Of a DNA stretch of 10,115 bases, positions 1-6,257 are shown piece after piece (within the stretch, counting starts at the first letter, position 1; every line of letters begins with the position of its first letter). The notes beneath the pieces were generated by a model, which worked only from the letters and a program-made list of their open reading frames with translations, ran no database searches and was not told the DNA's origin. The DNA lies in contig JABMRL010000060.1 in NCBI GenBank assembly GCA_013202615.1, positions 1 to 10,115 on the forward strand, in the 5' to 3' direction. A program made the position numbers and the translations under genes. This DNA is from Dehalococcoidia bacterium (lineage in GTDB: Bacteria > Chloroflexota > Dehalococcoidia > Dehalococcoidales > RBG-16-60-22).

Positions 1-68
1 AAGATGATAACGACGCAGACGATAAATTTAACCCAGACCAACAAGCATCTCCTTTGCCAGTTTCACTT

Positions 69-95
69 TATTGACACCGAGCCTAAATGTCAATA
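69..95. repeat. Inverted repeat TATTGACA-N11-TGTCAATA
   Basis: Two perfect 8-base arms, TATTGACA at 69-76 and its reverse complement TGTCAATA at 88-95, flank an 11-base spacer. No T-run follows, so it does not look like a rho-independent terminator. Each arm contains the -35 consensus TTGACA in opposite orientation. On the minus strand TTGACA is followed, after 17 bases, by TAAAGT, which could be a -10 box. It may be an operator or a promoter element; the function is not known. Confidence 0.45.
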
Positions 96-217
96 CTTGC
101 GTTATTAAACCATTGTGGTTATAATAGTTCGGCTCTTGGAGTAAGTGATATTGTCGATTGGGAACCGCTCACATCAGATAAGCCAGATTACCCCGTTTCG
201 AACGTTTTTTTCTTACC

Positions 218-247
218 TTGCCCTTCAATCACCCCCGGTAATATAAT
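218..247 (+). promoter_or_regulatory. Sigma70-type promoter for tRNA-Arg and probably the por operon
   Basis: A perfect -10 box TATAAT lies at 242-247, with TTGCCC at 218-223 as a -35 box and an 18-base spacer. The -10 box ends 8 bases before the first base of tRNA-Arg, the expected distance for a transcript starting at or just before the tRNA. No other convincing promoter is seen between the tRNA and the first por gene, so this one probably also drives that operon. Confidence 0.65.
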
Positions 248-255
248 GTTAGCAT

Positions 256-328
256 GCCCCTGTAGCTCAGTTGGACAGAGCACCAGCCTCCGGAGCTGGG
301 GGCGGGCGTTCAAGTCGCCCCAGGGGCG
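256..328 (+). tRNA. tRNA-Arg (anticodon CCG)
   Basis: The cloverleaf is complete. The acceptor stem pairs 256-262 with 321-327 (7 bp), the D stem pairs 265-268 with 278-281, the anticodon stem pairs 283-287 with 295-299, and the T stem pairs 304-308 with 316-320 around the loop TTCAAGT. The anticodon loop CTCCGGA gives anticodon CCG, which reads the arginine codon CGG. The discriminator base is G328 and CCA is not encoded, so it must be added after transcription. The gene ends 24 bases before the start codon of the por gamma subunit with no terminator between, so it may be processed out of a tRNA-mRNA transcript. Confidence 0.96.
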
Positions 329-352
329 CTTTAATGCAGTTAGGAGAGTGCG

Positions 353-919
353 ATGACGAATAGTAAACTCACCGAAATCAGATGGCACGGTCGTGGAGGC
401 CAGGGAGCGGTCACCTCGGCGGAACTGGTAGCCCAGGCGGCCATCAGCGAGGGCAAGTACGCTCAGGCATTCCCCAGTTTCTCCCCGGAAAGGCGGGGAG
501 CCCCGGTTCTGGCCTTTAATCGAATCAACCCGGATGAACCCATCCGGAGCAGGTCGGAGGTAGACCAGCCTGACGTAGTCTTGATTCTGGACCCCAGCCT
601 TCTATCAATTCTGGATGCAACCTCTGGCCTGAAAGAAGGCGGCACGGTCATCATCAACACCAGAAAAACCGCGGAACAGGTAAAAAAAGATTTCGGCATC
701 GATGCCAGGCTGGCCCTAGTGGATGCCGATACGATAGCTCAGGAGACACTGGGGGTCAATATCGTCAACACAACGATGATCGGGGCCATGATAAAAGCGA
801 CCGGCGTTATTTCTCCGGAATCATTGAGGGAACCGCTGGAGAAACGCTTTGGTCGTCTGGGAGAACGCAATTTCAAGGCGATGGAACGTGCAGTTAAGGA
901 AACGAAAATAGGAGAGTAG
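353..919 (+). CDS. porC: Pyruvate/2-oxoacid:ferredoxin oxidoreductase, gamma subunit
   Basis: This is the gamma subunit of the heterotetrameric, CoA-dependent 2-oxoacid:ferredoxin oxidoreductase, a cytoplasmic enzyme that interconverts pyruvate plus CoA with acetyl-CoA, CO2 and reduced ferredoxin. The 188-residue length is normal for a stand-alone gamma chain. Visible family motifs are HGRGGQG (residues 12-18) and SPERRGAP (44-51), typical of the domain that helps bind CoA. The start ATG is preceded by AGGAGAG at 342-348. The stop is 6 bases before the delta gene, and GGAGAG at the end of this gene (911-916) serves as the delta ribosome site, so the two are probably translationally linked. 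It is first in a gamma-delta-alpha-beta operon, the arrangement known for archaeal and Thermotoga POR/VOR. Pyruvate is the likeliest substrate, but a branched-chain 2-oxoacid (VOR) cannot be excluded from sequence alone. Confidence 0.93.
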   Translation: MTNSKLTEIRWHGRGGQGAVTSAELVAQAAISEGKYAQAFPSFSPERRGAPVLAFNRINPDEPIRSRSEVDQPDVVLILDPSLLSILDATSGLKEGGTVIINTRKTAEQVKKDFGIDARLALVDADTIAQETLGVNIVNTTMIGAMIKATGVISPESLREPLEKRFGRLGERNFKAMERAVKETKIGE

Positions 920-925
920 CTGAAA

Positions 926-1243
926 ATGGCCAAGGCAAAAACAAAGGAAAAGCCAGTCGCCAAGGGCGAACTAGGCTGGAAAGAAATAGAAATCGGCTGT
1001 TTCATAACCGAACCGGGCAATTCCGTTGAAATCAGAACCGGTGACTGGAAGTCGCGCCGCCCTGTAGTTGACCTTAATAAGTGCAATAAATGCACCCTCT
1101 GTTATTTTTACTGTCCCGAGGGATGTATCGCCAAGAACTCGGACGGTTATTTTGAGCCCGATTTGTTCTATTGCAAAGGCTGTGGGATTTGCGCCACGGA
1201 ATGCCCCAAGGATGCAATCATCATGGTCGAGGAGGCTAAATAA
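926..1243 (+). CDS. porD: Pyruvate/2-oxoacid:ferredoxin oxidoreductase, delta (2x[4Fe-4S] ferredoxin) subunit
   Basis: This 105-residue ferredoxin-like subunit passes electrons from the TPP site in the beta chain to free ferredoxin. Two clusters of the CX2CX2CX3C form are visible: C53, C56, C59, C63 and C83, C86, C89, C93. Each is followed by proline, as in bacterial 8Fe ferredoxins. An extra cysteine, C67, lies just after the first cluster. The first 50 residues are a lysine-rich N-terminus and a conserved-looking stretch with GDWKSRRP (39-46), as usual for POR delta chains. The stop TAA overlaps the alpha start by one base (TAATG), pointing to coupled translation. The ribosome site GGAGAG at 911-916 is inside the end of porC. 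Confidence 0.94.
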   Translation: MAKAKTKEKPVAKGELGWKEIEIGCFITEPGNSVEIRTGDWKSRRPVVDLNKCNKCTLCYFYCPEGCIAKNSDGYFEPDLFYCKGCGICATECPKDAIIMVEEAK

Positions 1244-2418
1244 TGGCGAAAAGGGAAGGTCTGGAAGTATCGGTCGCCGTTGCTGACGCCGCCATGCTGT
1301 CCGATGTTGATGTCGTGTCCGCTTATCCGATTACCCCTCAGACACATATCGTGGAGCATCTGGCAGAGCTGGTCGCTAACGGTGAATTAAATGCCGCCTA
1401 TATTCCGGTGGAATCAGAGCATTCGGCGATGAGTGCCTGTGTTGGCGCTTCAGCCGTGGGCGCCAGGACTTTTACCGCCACCGCCGCCCAGGGGCTGGAA
1501 CTTATGCATGAAGTTCTCTACGTGGCCTCGGCGATGAGGTATCCTATGGTCATGACGGTGGCCAATCGCGCCCTCTCCGCACCCATAAGCATCTGGGGCG
1601 ACCACTCCGATGCCATGGCGGTTCGAGACACCGGCTGGATTCAGATATTCGTGGAAAACGGGCAGGAAGCGGTCGATAACGTCATCTGCGGTTTCCGCAT
1701 CGGCGAGGATAAGAGGGTTTTGCTGCCGGTAATGGTTCACCTTGACGGGTTTGCCCTGACCCACGTTATTGAACCGATTGAGCTGCCGGAGAAAAAAGAT
1801 GTGGAGCGGTTCCTGCCACCTTTTAAATACCCGCTACCACTGGACCCGGAGAAGCCGGTCACAATGGGCGCCCTGGGCTCGCCTTTCATCTACACCGAGG
1901 TAAAGTGGGCACAGGAAATAAACCTGGAAAAGGCAAAGGATGTCGTGCTGGAATCCTGGCAGGAGTTCGGCAAAGTCTTCGGTCGTACCTATTCACCGAT
2001 AGAGCAATACCGGACCGATGGCGCCAAAGTCCTGCTGCTGACGATGGGCAGCTACAGCGAAACGGCAATGGTAGCTGTGGACAAAATGAGAGGTGACGGT
2101 AAAGAAATTGGCCTGCTCAAGCTGCGACTGTGGCGCCCGTTCCCGTACGAAGAACTCCGTAAAGCAGTAAAAGACATCGATGTGCTAATCGTGCTGGATA
2201 GAGCCGTTTCCTTTGGCGGCCCGGGCGGGCCGGTCTGCTCCGAGATAAAGGCAGCCCTTTACGCGGAAGAGAAGCGACCGCAAGTCATAGGCTTCGTAGG
2301 CGGCCTGGGCGGCAGGGATATTTCCATGGCCGGTTTCGAGGAAATGATAAACCGCGGTATCGAAATCGCCCGGACGGGAAGCGAACGAGAGTTTGAAATC
2401 TATGGAGTGAGGGAATAA
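1243..2418 (+). CDS. porA: Pyruvate/2-oxoacid:ferredoxin oxidoreductase, alpha subunit
   Basis: This is the alpha subunit (391 residues, normal length), which with the beta chain forms the TPP active site. The hallmark YPITPQT is at residues 28-34. By analogy with the Desulfovibrio africanus enzyme, E59 (in VESEH) would contact the TPP aminopyrimidine and R109 (in ANRALS) the substrate carboxylate; this assignment is my alignment by eye. GDHSD at 119-123 is also typical. The C-terminal half holds the transketolase-C-like domain, ending in a GGLGGRDI motif that is standard for the family. GAGGAGG at 1229-1235 is a strong ribosome site 7 bases before the ATG, which overlaps the porD stop. The beta gene follows after only 2 bases. 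Confidence 0.95.
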   Translation: MAKREGLEVSVAVADAAMLSDVDVVSAYPITPQTHIVEHLAELVANGELNAAYIPVESEHSAMSACVGASAVGARTFTATAAQGLELMHEVLYVASAMRYPMVMTVANRALSAPISIWGDHSDAMAVRDTGWIQIFVENGQEAVDNVICGFRIGEDKRVLLPVMVHLDGFALTHVIEPIELPEKKDVERFLPPFKYPLPLDPEKPVTMGALGSPFIYTEVKWAQEINLEKAKDVVLESWQEFGKVFGRTYSPIEQYRTDGAKVLLLTMGSYSETAMVAVDKMRGDGKEIGLLKLRLWRPFPYEELRKAVKDIDVLIVLDRAVSFGGPGGPVCSEIKAALYAEEKRPQVIGFVGGLGGRDISMAGFEEMINRGIEIARTGSEREFEIYGVRE

Positions 2419-2420
2419 AG

Positions 2421-3362
2421 ATGGCAACAGCAGTACACGGACCCGGCAAAATCACCGAGTTGGAGCCCTTTGCCCCCGGTCACCGTGCCTGTAGCGGCTG
2501 CGGTGAAGCACTGGCGGTCAGGCTGGCGGCTAAAGCCATTGGCAATAACGCGATTATCGTGAACGCAACCGGCTGCATGGAGGTAGTAGCCTCACCGTTC
2601 CCTTATACCTCCTGGCGCATTCCCTGGATACATACCCTGTTTGAAAACGCCGCCGCGGTAGCCTCCGGAGCTGAAGCCGGTCTGAAAGCAATGGAGAAGA
2701 AGGGTAAAATCCCGAAGCGCAACACAAAAATCGTGGCTTTTGCCGGGGATGGCGGCACCAGCGATATCGGCCTGCAAGCCCTTTCTGGAGCACTGGAGAG
2801 GGGACACGACTTCGTCTATATCTGCCTGGATAACGAAGCGTACATGAATACCGGCATCCAGAGGTCTTCGGCCACGCCTTATGGAGCTTCGACAACCACT
2901 TCACCGGCTGGCAAAGAAAGCCTGGGACAGACAACCTGGAAGAAGAACATGCCCGCGATTGCGGCGGCTCATGACATACCGTATGTGGCCACAGCCTGTC
3001 CCAGCTACCACCGCGACCTGATGAAAAAGGTTACCAAGGCGGTGGAAACCCCCGGTCCAGCTTATATACACATACTGTCTGTCTGCCCCACCGGCTGGCG
3101 TTGCCCAACTGACGATGCCATCAAGGTCGGGCGATTGGCGATAAGGACCGGAATCTTCCCGCTGTACGAGGTTGAAAACGGCCAGTACAAGCTGAGCCTG
3201 AGCCTGACCAAGCTGGAACCGGTGGAAAATTACCTCAAGACGCAGGGCAGGTTCCGCCATCTGACGGAGAATACCATTAAAGAGATACAGGAGAGAGTAA
3301 CCCGGGAATATAACAAGCTGGTAGAGCTGTCCGGCAAGTCGGGCGGGGAAGCTTCCTCATAA
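2421..3362 (+). CDS. porB: Pyruvate/2-oxoacid:ferredoxin oxidoreductase, beta (TPP-binding) subunit
   Basis: This is the beta subunit (313 residues), which binds thiamine diphosphate and a [4Fe-4S] cluster. The TPP/Mg motif begins at GDGG (109-112) and ends at the metal-ligand asparagine in LDNEAY (N138). Four cysteines at the family's cluster positions are present: C24 and C27 (in CSGCGE), C52 (in ATGCME) and C222 (in SVCPTGW). Protein and operon order match the PorB/VorB group. The gene begins 2 bases after the porA stop and ends with tandem stop codons TAA-TAA. No rho-independent terminator is visible before the tRNA-Pro gene 27 bases downstream, so read-through into the tRNA is possible. 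Confidence 0.95.
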   Translation: MATAVHGPGKITELEPFAPGHRACSGCGEALAVRLAAKAIGNNAIIVNATGCMEVVASPFPYTSWRIPWIHTLFENAAAVASGAEAGLKAMEKKGKIPKRNTKIVAFAGDGGTSDIGLQALSGALERGHDFVYICLDNEAYMNTGIQRSSATPYGASTTTSPAGKESLGQTTWKKNMPAIAAAHDIPYVATACPSYHRDLMKKVTKAVETPGPAYIHILSVCPTGWRCPTDDAIKVGRLAIRTGIFPLYEVENGQYKLSLSLTKLEPVENYLKTQGRFRHLTENTIKEIQERVTREYNKLVELSGKSGGEASS

Positions 3363-3371
3363 TAACCATTA

Positions 3372-3380
3372 TGGTAATAT
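3372..3380 (+). promoter_or_regulatory. Extended -10 promoter element for tRNA-Pro
   Basis: TGGTAATAT is an extended -10 box (TG-N-TAATAT). It ends 8 bases before the first base of tRNA-Pro, exactly the spacing seen between the -10 box and tRNA-Arg at the left of the window. No good -35 box lies 17 or 18 bases upstream, as that position is inside the end of porB. The overlapping near-palindrome ACCATTATGGT (3366-3376) may be incidental. Confidence 0.45.
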
Positions 3381-3388
3381 TGTAATGG

Positions 3389-3466
3389 CGGGGTGTGGCG
3401 CAGTCCGGTTAGCGCGCATGGTTTGGGACCATGAGGTCGGAGGTTCAAATCCTCTCACCCCGACCA
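3389..3466 (+). tRNA. tRNA-Pro (anticodon TGG), CCA encoded
   Basis: The acceptor stem pairs CGGGGTG (3389-3395) with CACCCCG (3456-3462), followed by discriminator A3463 and a genomically encoded CCA (3464-3466). The D stem is GCGC/GCGC. The anticodon stem pairs 3417-3421 with 3429-3433 around the loop TTTGGGA, giving anticodon TGG, which reads proline CCA and, by wobble, other CCN codons. The T arm GGAGG-TTCAAAT-CCTCT closes with one G-T pair. Unlike the tRNA-Arg at 256, this gene encodes its own CCA. It sits in the gap between the por operon and hisF. Confidence 0.96.
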
Positions 3467-3619
3467 TTTCCCGCCAGGGACCAACACAGTATCCTGACCT
3501 ATAACGCCACATTCAGCATCGTAAAAGCCATCTCTCGCTTTATTGATGATGTCATCACCCTTCACGGGAAGCACTGTCTCATAGCCCCATGTCGCCGCAT
3601 CTTTAGCTGATTCTCTATT
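3458..3619 (-). pseudogene. Coding-like remnant abutting the tRNA-Pro 3' end, unrecognised
   Basis: On the minus strand a frame of 54 codons is open between a TAA at 3620-3622 and a TGA at 3455-3457. It reads as plausible protein, with stretches such as DAATWGYETVLPVKGDDI and GVIGQDTVLVPGGKW, and its codon choice resembles real genes. It has no ATG, no ribosome site and an AT-rich promoter zone at its would-be start, so it looks like the tail of a broken gene. Its last three codons and stop come from the tRNA-Pro 3' end. I do not recognise the family. It may be debris of an element that inserted at the tRNA, or chance. Confidence 0.3.
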
Positions 3620-3623
3620 TTAA

Positions 3624-3652
3624 TTGACGTTACTGTTGACAATAATTATTAA
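3624..3652 (+). promoter_or_regulatory. Upstream candidate promoter for hisF (P1)
   Basis: TTGACG at 3624-3629 and TATTAA at 3647-3652 are separated by 17 bases. A transcript from here would start near 3659 and would include the whole stem-loop at 3664-3705. It overlaps the stronger downstream promoter by most of its length. Confidence 0.35.
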
Positions 3653-3665
3653 AAGCTGCTACAAT
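3636..3665 (+). promoter_or_regulatory. Main candidate promoter for hisF (P2)
   Basis: A perfect -35 box TTGACA (3636-3641) is followed after 18 bases by TACAAT (3660-3665), five of six matches to the -10 consensus. The start would be near 3672, leaving a leader of about 55 bases. It is the best sigma70-type promoter in the gap before hisF and probably serves both hisF and the gene after it. Confidence 0.65.
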
Positions 3666-3705
3666 GGCAAGGTAACCAGGGCGGAAAGCGGTTGCCGTTT
3701 GCCAT
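3664..3705 (+). promoter_or_regulatory. Long stem-loop/dyad in the hisF leader
   Basis: Fourteen base pairs can form. ATGGCAA (3664-3670) pairs with TTGCCAT (3699-3705). GGTAACC (3671-3677) pairs with GGTTGCC (3690-3696) with one G-T pair. A 2-base bulge (3697-3698) and a 12-base loop (3678-3689) remain. No T-run follows, so it is not a simple terminator. From P2 only the inner stem would be transcribed; from P1 all of it would be. It could protect the mRNA 5' end, act as a leader regulatory structure, or be a DNA operator at the start site. Confidence 0.45.
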
Positions 3706-3726
3706 CTTTAAATTAAGAGGTAAAGA

Positions 3727-4497
3727 ATGAAATCAGTGAAAATCGTACCCTGCCTTGATGTCAAGGAGGGAAGGGTAGTCAAAGGGGTAAATTTTGTCAA
3801 CCTGCGCGATGCCCGCGACCCGGTGGAAGCCGCTGAGGCATATTGCCTTGCCGGGGCTGATGAACTGGTATTTCTGGACATCATGGCTACGGTGGAGAGC
3901 CGCGGCACCATGCGGGAATGGGTAAAGAAAGTAGCCGATAGGGTGACCATACCTTTCGCTGTTGGCGGCGGCATCAGGAATGTCCAGGACATGAAAGAAT
4001 TATTTGAGCTCGGGGTTGCCAAGGTCTCAATCAACACGGCGGCAGTGAAAAACCCGGAACTTATCAAACAGGCTGCGGTTGAATTTGGCGGAGACAAACT
4101 GGTGGTAGCCATCGACGGCCGCAAAAACGCTGTCGGCAGCAACATGCCCCGACTGGAAGTCGTCGTTAAAAGCGGCAGTGAGGCTACGGGAATCGATATC
4201 GTAACCTGGGCAAAAAAAGTGGAAGAACTGGGCGCCGGGGAAATCCTGCTCACCAGCAAAGATGCCGACGGCACCAGAGAAGGCTATGACCTCGAGATGA
4301 CCAAAGCAGTTGCCGAGGCCGTCGCCATACCGGTTACGGCATCAGGAGGTGCCGGAACGCTGGAACATCTGTATGAGGCGGTGACCATCGGTAAGGCAGC
4401 TTCGGTGCTGGCAGCCTCAATCTTTCACTTTGGCGAGATAACCATACCGGAAGCTAAACAGTATCTCCACGATAAAGGAATACCGGTTAAGTTATAA
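3727..4497 (+). CDS. hisF: Imidazole glycerol phosphate synthase, cyclase subunit HisF
   Basis: HisF is the (beta/alpha)8-barrel synthase subunit of IGP synthase. With ammonia made by the glutaminase HisH, it converts PRFAR to imidazole glycerol phosphate (histidine) and AICAR (purines). The 256-residue length is typical. The N-terminal signature IVPCLDVKEGRVVKG carries catalytic D11, and the second catalytic aspartate is D130 in VVAIDGR. Phosphate-binding loops FAVGGGI (77-83) and TASGGAG near the C-terminus are intact. AAGAGG at 3715-3720 is the ribosome site. The gene stands apart from any other his gene in this window and is followed after 24 bases by a GltB-like gene, presumably in the same transcript. 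Its partner hisH must be encoded elsewhere. Confidence 0.96.
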   Translation: MKSVKIVPCLDVKEGRVVKGVNFVNLRDARDPVEAAEAYCLAGADELVFLDIMATVESRGTMREWVKKVADRVTIPFAVGGGIRNVQDMKELFELGVAKVSINTAAVKNPELIKQAAVEFGGDKLVVAIDGRKNAVGSNMPRLEVVVKSGSEATGIDIVTWAKKVEELGAGEILLTSKDADGTREGYDLEMTKAVAEAVAIPVTASGGAGTLEHLYEAVTIGKAASVLAASIFHFGEITIPEAKQYLHDKGIPVKL

Positions 4498-4521
4498 AAA
4501 ATCAATAAAGGAGTTACCAAG

Positions 4522-6111
4522 ATGAACCTGCAAAGACCAAATGCAAACGATGCTACCAGGTCGGCAAACCGCTCTCGAAACGTTGCTCCGGCGAGCGGCA
4601 TCTGTAGCCGATGTATTGATGGCTGCACGGGAAACTGCGAGGTATTCAGGGCAACCTTTCGGGGCAGGGAGTTGATTTATCCCGGACCCTTTGGCGACAT
4701 TACCGCCGGTAGCGATAAAGAATACCCGGTAGATTACTCTCACCTCAACATTCAGGGATATGCCCTGGGTGCCAACGGGCTGCCTTCAGGCGTTGAAGGC
4801 AATCCGGATACCGCCATCTTTCCGGCGGTAAACACGGAGACAGAATATGGCTGGGACATCAAAGTCAAAATGAAGCTGCCGGCCTTTACCGGTGCGCTCG
4901 GTTCCACCGAGATTGCCCGCAAGAACTGGGAACATTTCGCCATCGGGGCTGCTATCAGTGGCGTTACACTGGTCTGCGGTGAAAACGTTTGTGGTATTGA
5001 CCCGGAACTAGAGCTCGATTCAGACGGCAAGGTGACTTCGGCGCCGGATATGGACCGCCGCATTGAAATCTACCGCCGCTACCATCAGGGGTACGGTGAA
5101 ATACTGGTCCAGATGAACGTGGAGGACACCAGGCTTGGTGTTGCGGAATACGTAAATAAAAAGCATGGGCTGGAGACCATCGAGTTGAAGTGGGGACAGG
5201 GCGCGAAGTGCATTGGCGGTGAAATCAAGGTAGACAGCCTGGAGCGAGCGCAGGAGTTGCAAAATCGCGGTTATATCGTAACTCCCGACCCCTCAAGCCC
5301 GGTCACCCAGGCGGCTTACAAAGACGGCGCACTCAAAGAATTCGAACGCCACAGTCGGCTCGGCTTTGTTGACGAAGAAGGTTTTTACGCTGAAGTAGAG
5401 CGCCTGAGGAAGCTGGGTTTCAAGCGCATTACGCTGAAGACCGGCGCCTACAGCCTGCGTGAACTGGCTATGGCCATAAAGTGGGGTGCCAACGCAAAGA
5501 TTGACCTGCTCACCATTGACGGCTCGTCCGGCGGTACTGGCATGAGCCCCTGGCGCATGATGGAGGAATGGGGAATCCCAAGCCTGTACCTTCATGCCGC
5601 CGCTTACGATTTCTGTCAGAAGCTGACTGATAAAGGGCAGCGCGTGCCCGACATTGCTTTCGCCGGCGGCTTTAGCAGTGAGGACGGCGTCTTCAAGGCG
5701 CTTGCTCTCGGTTCACCGTTTGTGAAAGCAATATGTATCGGGCGGGCAATGATGATACCGGGCATGGTCGGCAAGAACATCGCCCACTGGCTTAAAGAAG
5801 GCAAATTGCCCAACACTGTAAGCCAGTTTGGCTCCACGCCGGAGGAAATCTTCGTCAATTACGAAGATGTGATGGACATCGTTGGTGCCAAAGAAATGAA
5901 AAATATACCACTGGGGGCGGTGGGCATATACAGTTACTGTGAGAAATTGCGGGTTGGCCTGCAGCAGTTAATGGCCGGGGCAAGGTGCTTCAGTCTGCCG
6001 GCAATCACTCGCCGCGAACTCATGTCTCTTACCGAGGAGTGCGCCAGAGTGACCGGAATCCCGTATCTGATGGAAGCTTACCGCGAAGAGGCAATGAAAA
6101 TCCTCGGCTAG
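4522..6111 (+). CDS. FMN-binding glutamate-synthase-like protein (GltB2 type) with N-terminal Cys cluster
   Basis: This is a 529-residue protein built on the FMN barrel of the glutamate synthase large subunit. The hallmark is IDGSSGGTGMSPW, with GSSGGTG at residues 334-340, followed by the AFAGGF and GSPFVKAICIGRA segments that bind FMN phosphate. It lacks the N-terminal glutaminase domain of full GltB: no catalytic Cys follows the start Met. It also lacks the usual three-cysteine [3Fe-4S] motif after the barrel, where only C405 is near the expected place. Instead it has an N-terminal CX2CX3CX3C group (C28, C31, C35, C39), probably a metal or Fe-S site. AAAGGAG at 4507-4513 sets the start. 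It probably performs an electron-transfer step related to 2-oxoglutarate amination using ammonia or a partner subunit, but its reaction is not proven by sequence. A terminator follows. Confidence 0.85.
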   Translation: MNLQRPNANDATRSANRSRNVAPASGICSRCIDGCTGNCEVFRATFRGRELIYPGPFGDITAGSDKEYPVDYSHLNIQGYALGANGLPSGVEGNPDTAIFPAVNTETEYGWDIKVKMKLPAFTGALGSTEIARKNWEHFAIGAAISGVTLVCGENVCGIDPELELDSDGKVTSAPDMDRRIEIYRRYHQGYGEILVQMNVEDTRLGVAEYVNKKHGLETIELKWGQGAKCIGGEIKVDSLERAQELQNRGYIVTPDPSSPVTQAAYKDGALKEFERHSRLGFVDEEGFYAEVERLRKLGFKRITLKTGAYSLRELAMAIKWGANAKIDLLTIDGSSGGTGMSPWRMMEEWGIPSLYLHAAAYDFCQKLTDKGQRVPDIAFAGGFSSEDGVFKALALGSPFVKAICIGRAMMIPGMVGKNIAHWLKEGKLPNTVSQFGSTPEEIFVNYEDVMDIVGAKEMKNIPLGAVGIYSYCEKLRVGLQQLMAGARCFSLPAITRRELMSLTEECARVTGIPYLMEAYREEAMKILG

Positions 6112-6128
6112 GATAAAGTTTTAGATAG

Positions 6129-6166
6129 AAACGGACTTCATAGCAGGTGGAGCCCGTTTTGTTTTT
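6129..6166 (+). terminator. Rho-independent terminator after the hisF/GltB-like operon
   Basis: AAACGG-A-CTTC (6129-6139) pairs with GGAG-C-CCGTTT (6149-6159), with one A/C mismatch and one G-T pair, around a 9-base loop. The T-rich tract TGTTTTT (6160-6166) follows. It lies 17 bases past the stop codon. On the opposite strand the stem is followed only by a weak T-run, so termination of the convergent glycosyltransferase gene here is less certain. Confidence 0.75.
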
Positions 6167-6257
6167 CCATTTGTTCCCTGACAACGCGAAAGTCACTTCT
6201 GAATCGCCATTCGCCGGGATAACGGTAAAAGAAAGGCTGGGTTGTTATTCCAAGGTA

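Noticed and set aside
1..74. A frame entering from the left edge that encodes an acidic tail (DDNDADDKFNPDQQ) and stops at TGA 72-74.
   Set aside because: Only 23 codons are visible, with no motif. It could be the end of an upstream gene, but there is too little to support a call.
194..211. CGTT-TCG-AACG followed by seven T residues, like a small terminator.
   Set aside because: The stem is only 4 pairs and there is no supported upstream gene for it to end; the structure is too weak to call.
87..356. An open frame of 89 codons across the left region.
   Set aside because: It runs straight through tRNA-Arg and its promoter, has no ribosome site, and gives no recognisable protein.
3230..3448. 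Minus-strand open frame of 72 codons over the porB end and tRNA-Pro.
   Set aside because: It is antisense to porB and the tRNA; the N-terminal peptide is simply the reverse of tRNA sequence, a common false gene.
3469..3480. TCCC-GCCA-GGGA hairpin just after tRNA-Pro.
   Set aside because: The stem has 4 pairs and no T-run follows, so it is not a credible terminator.
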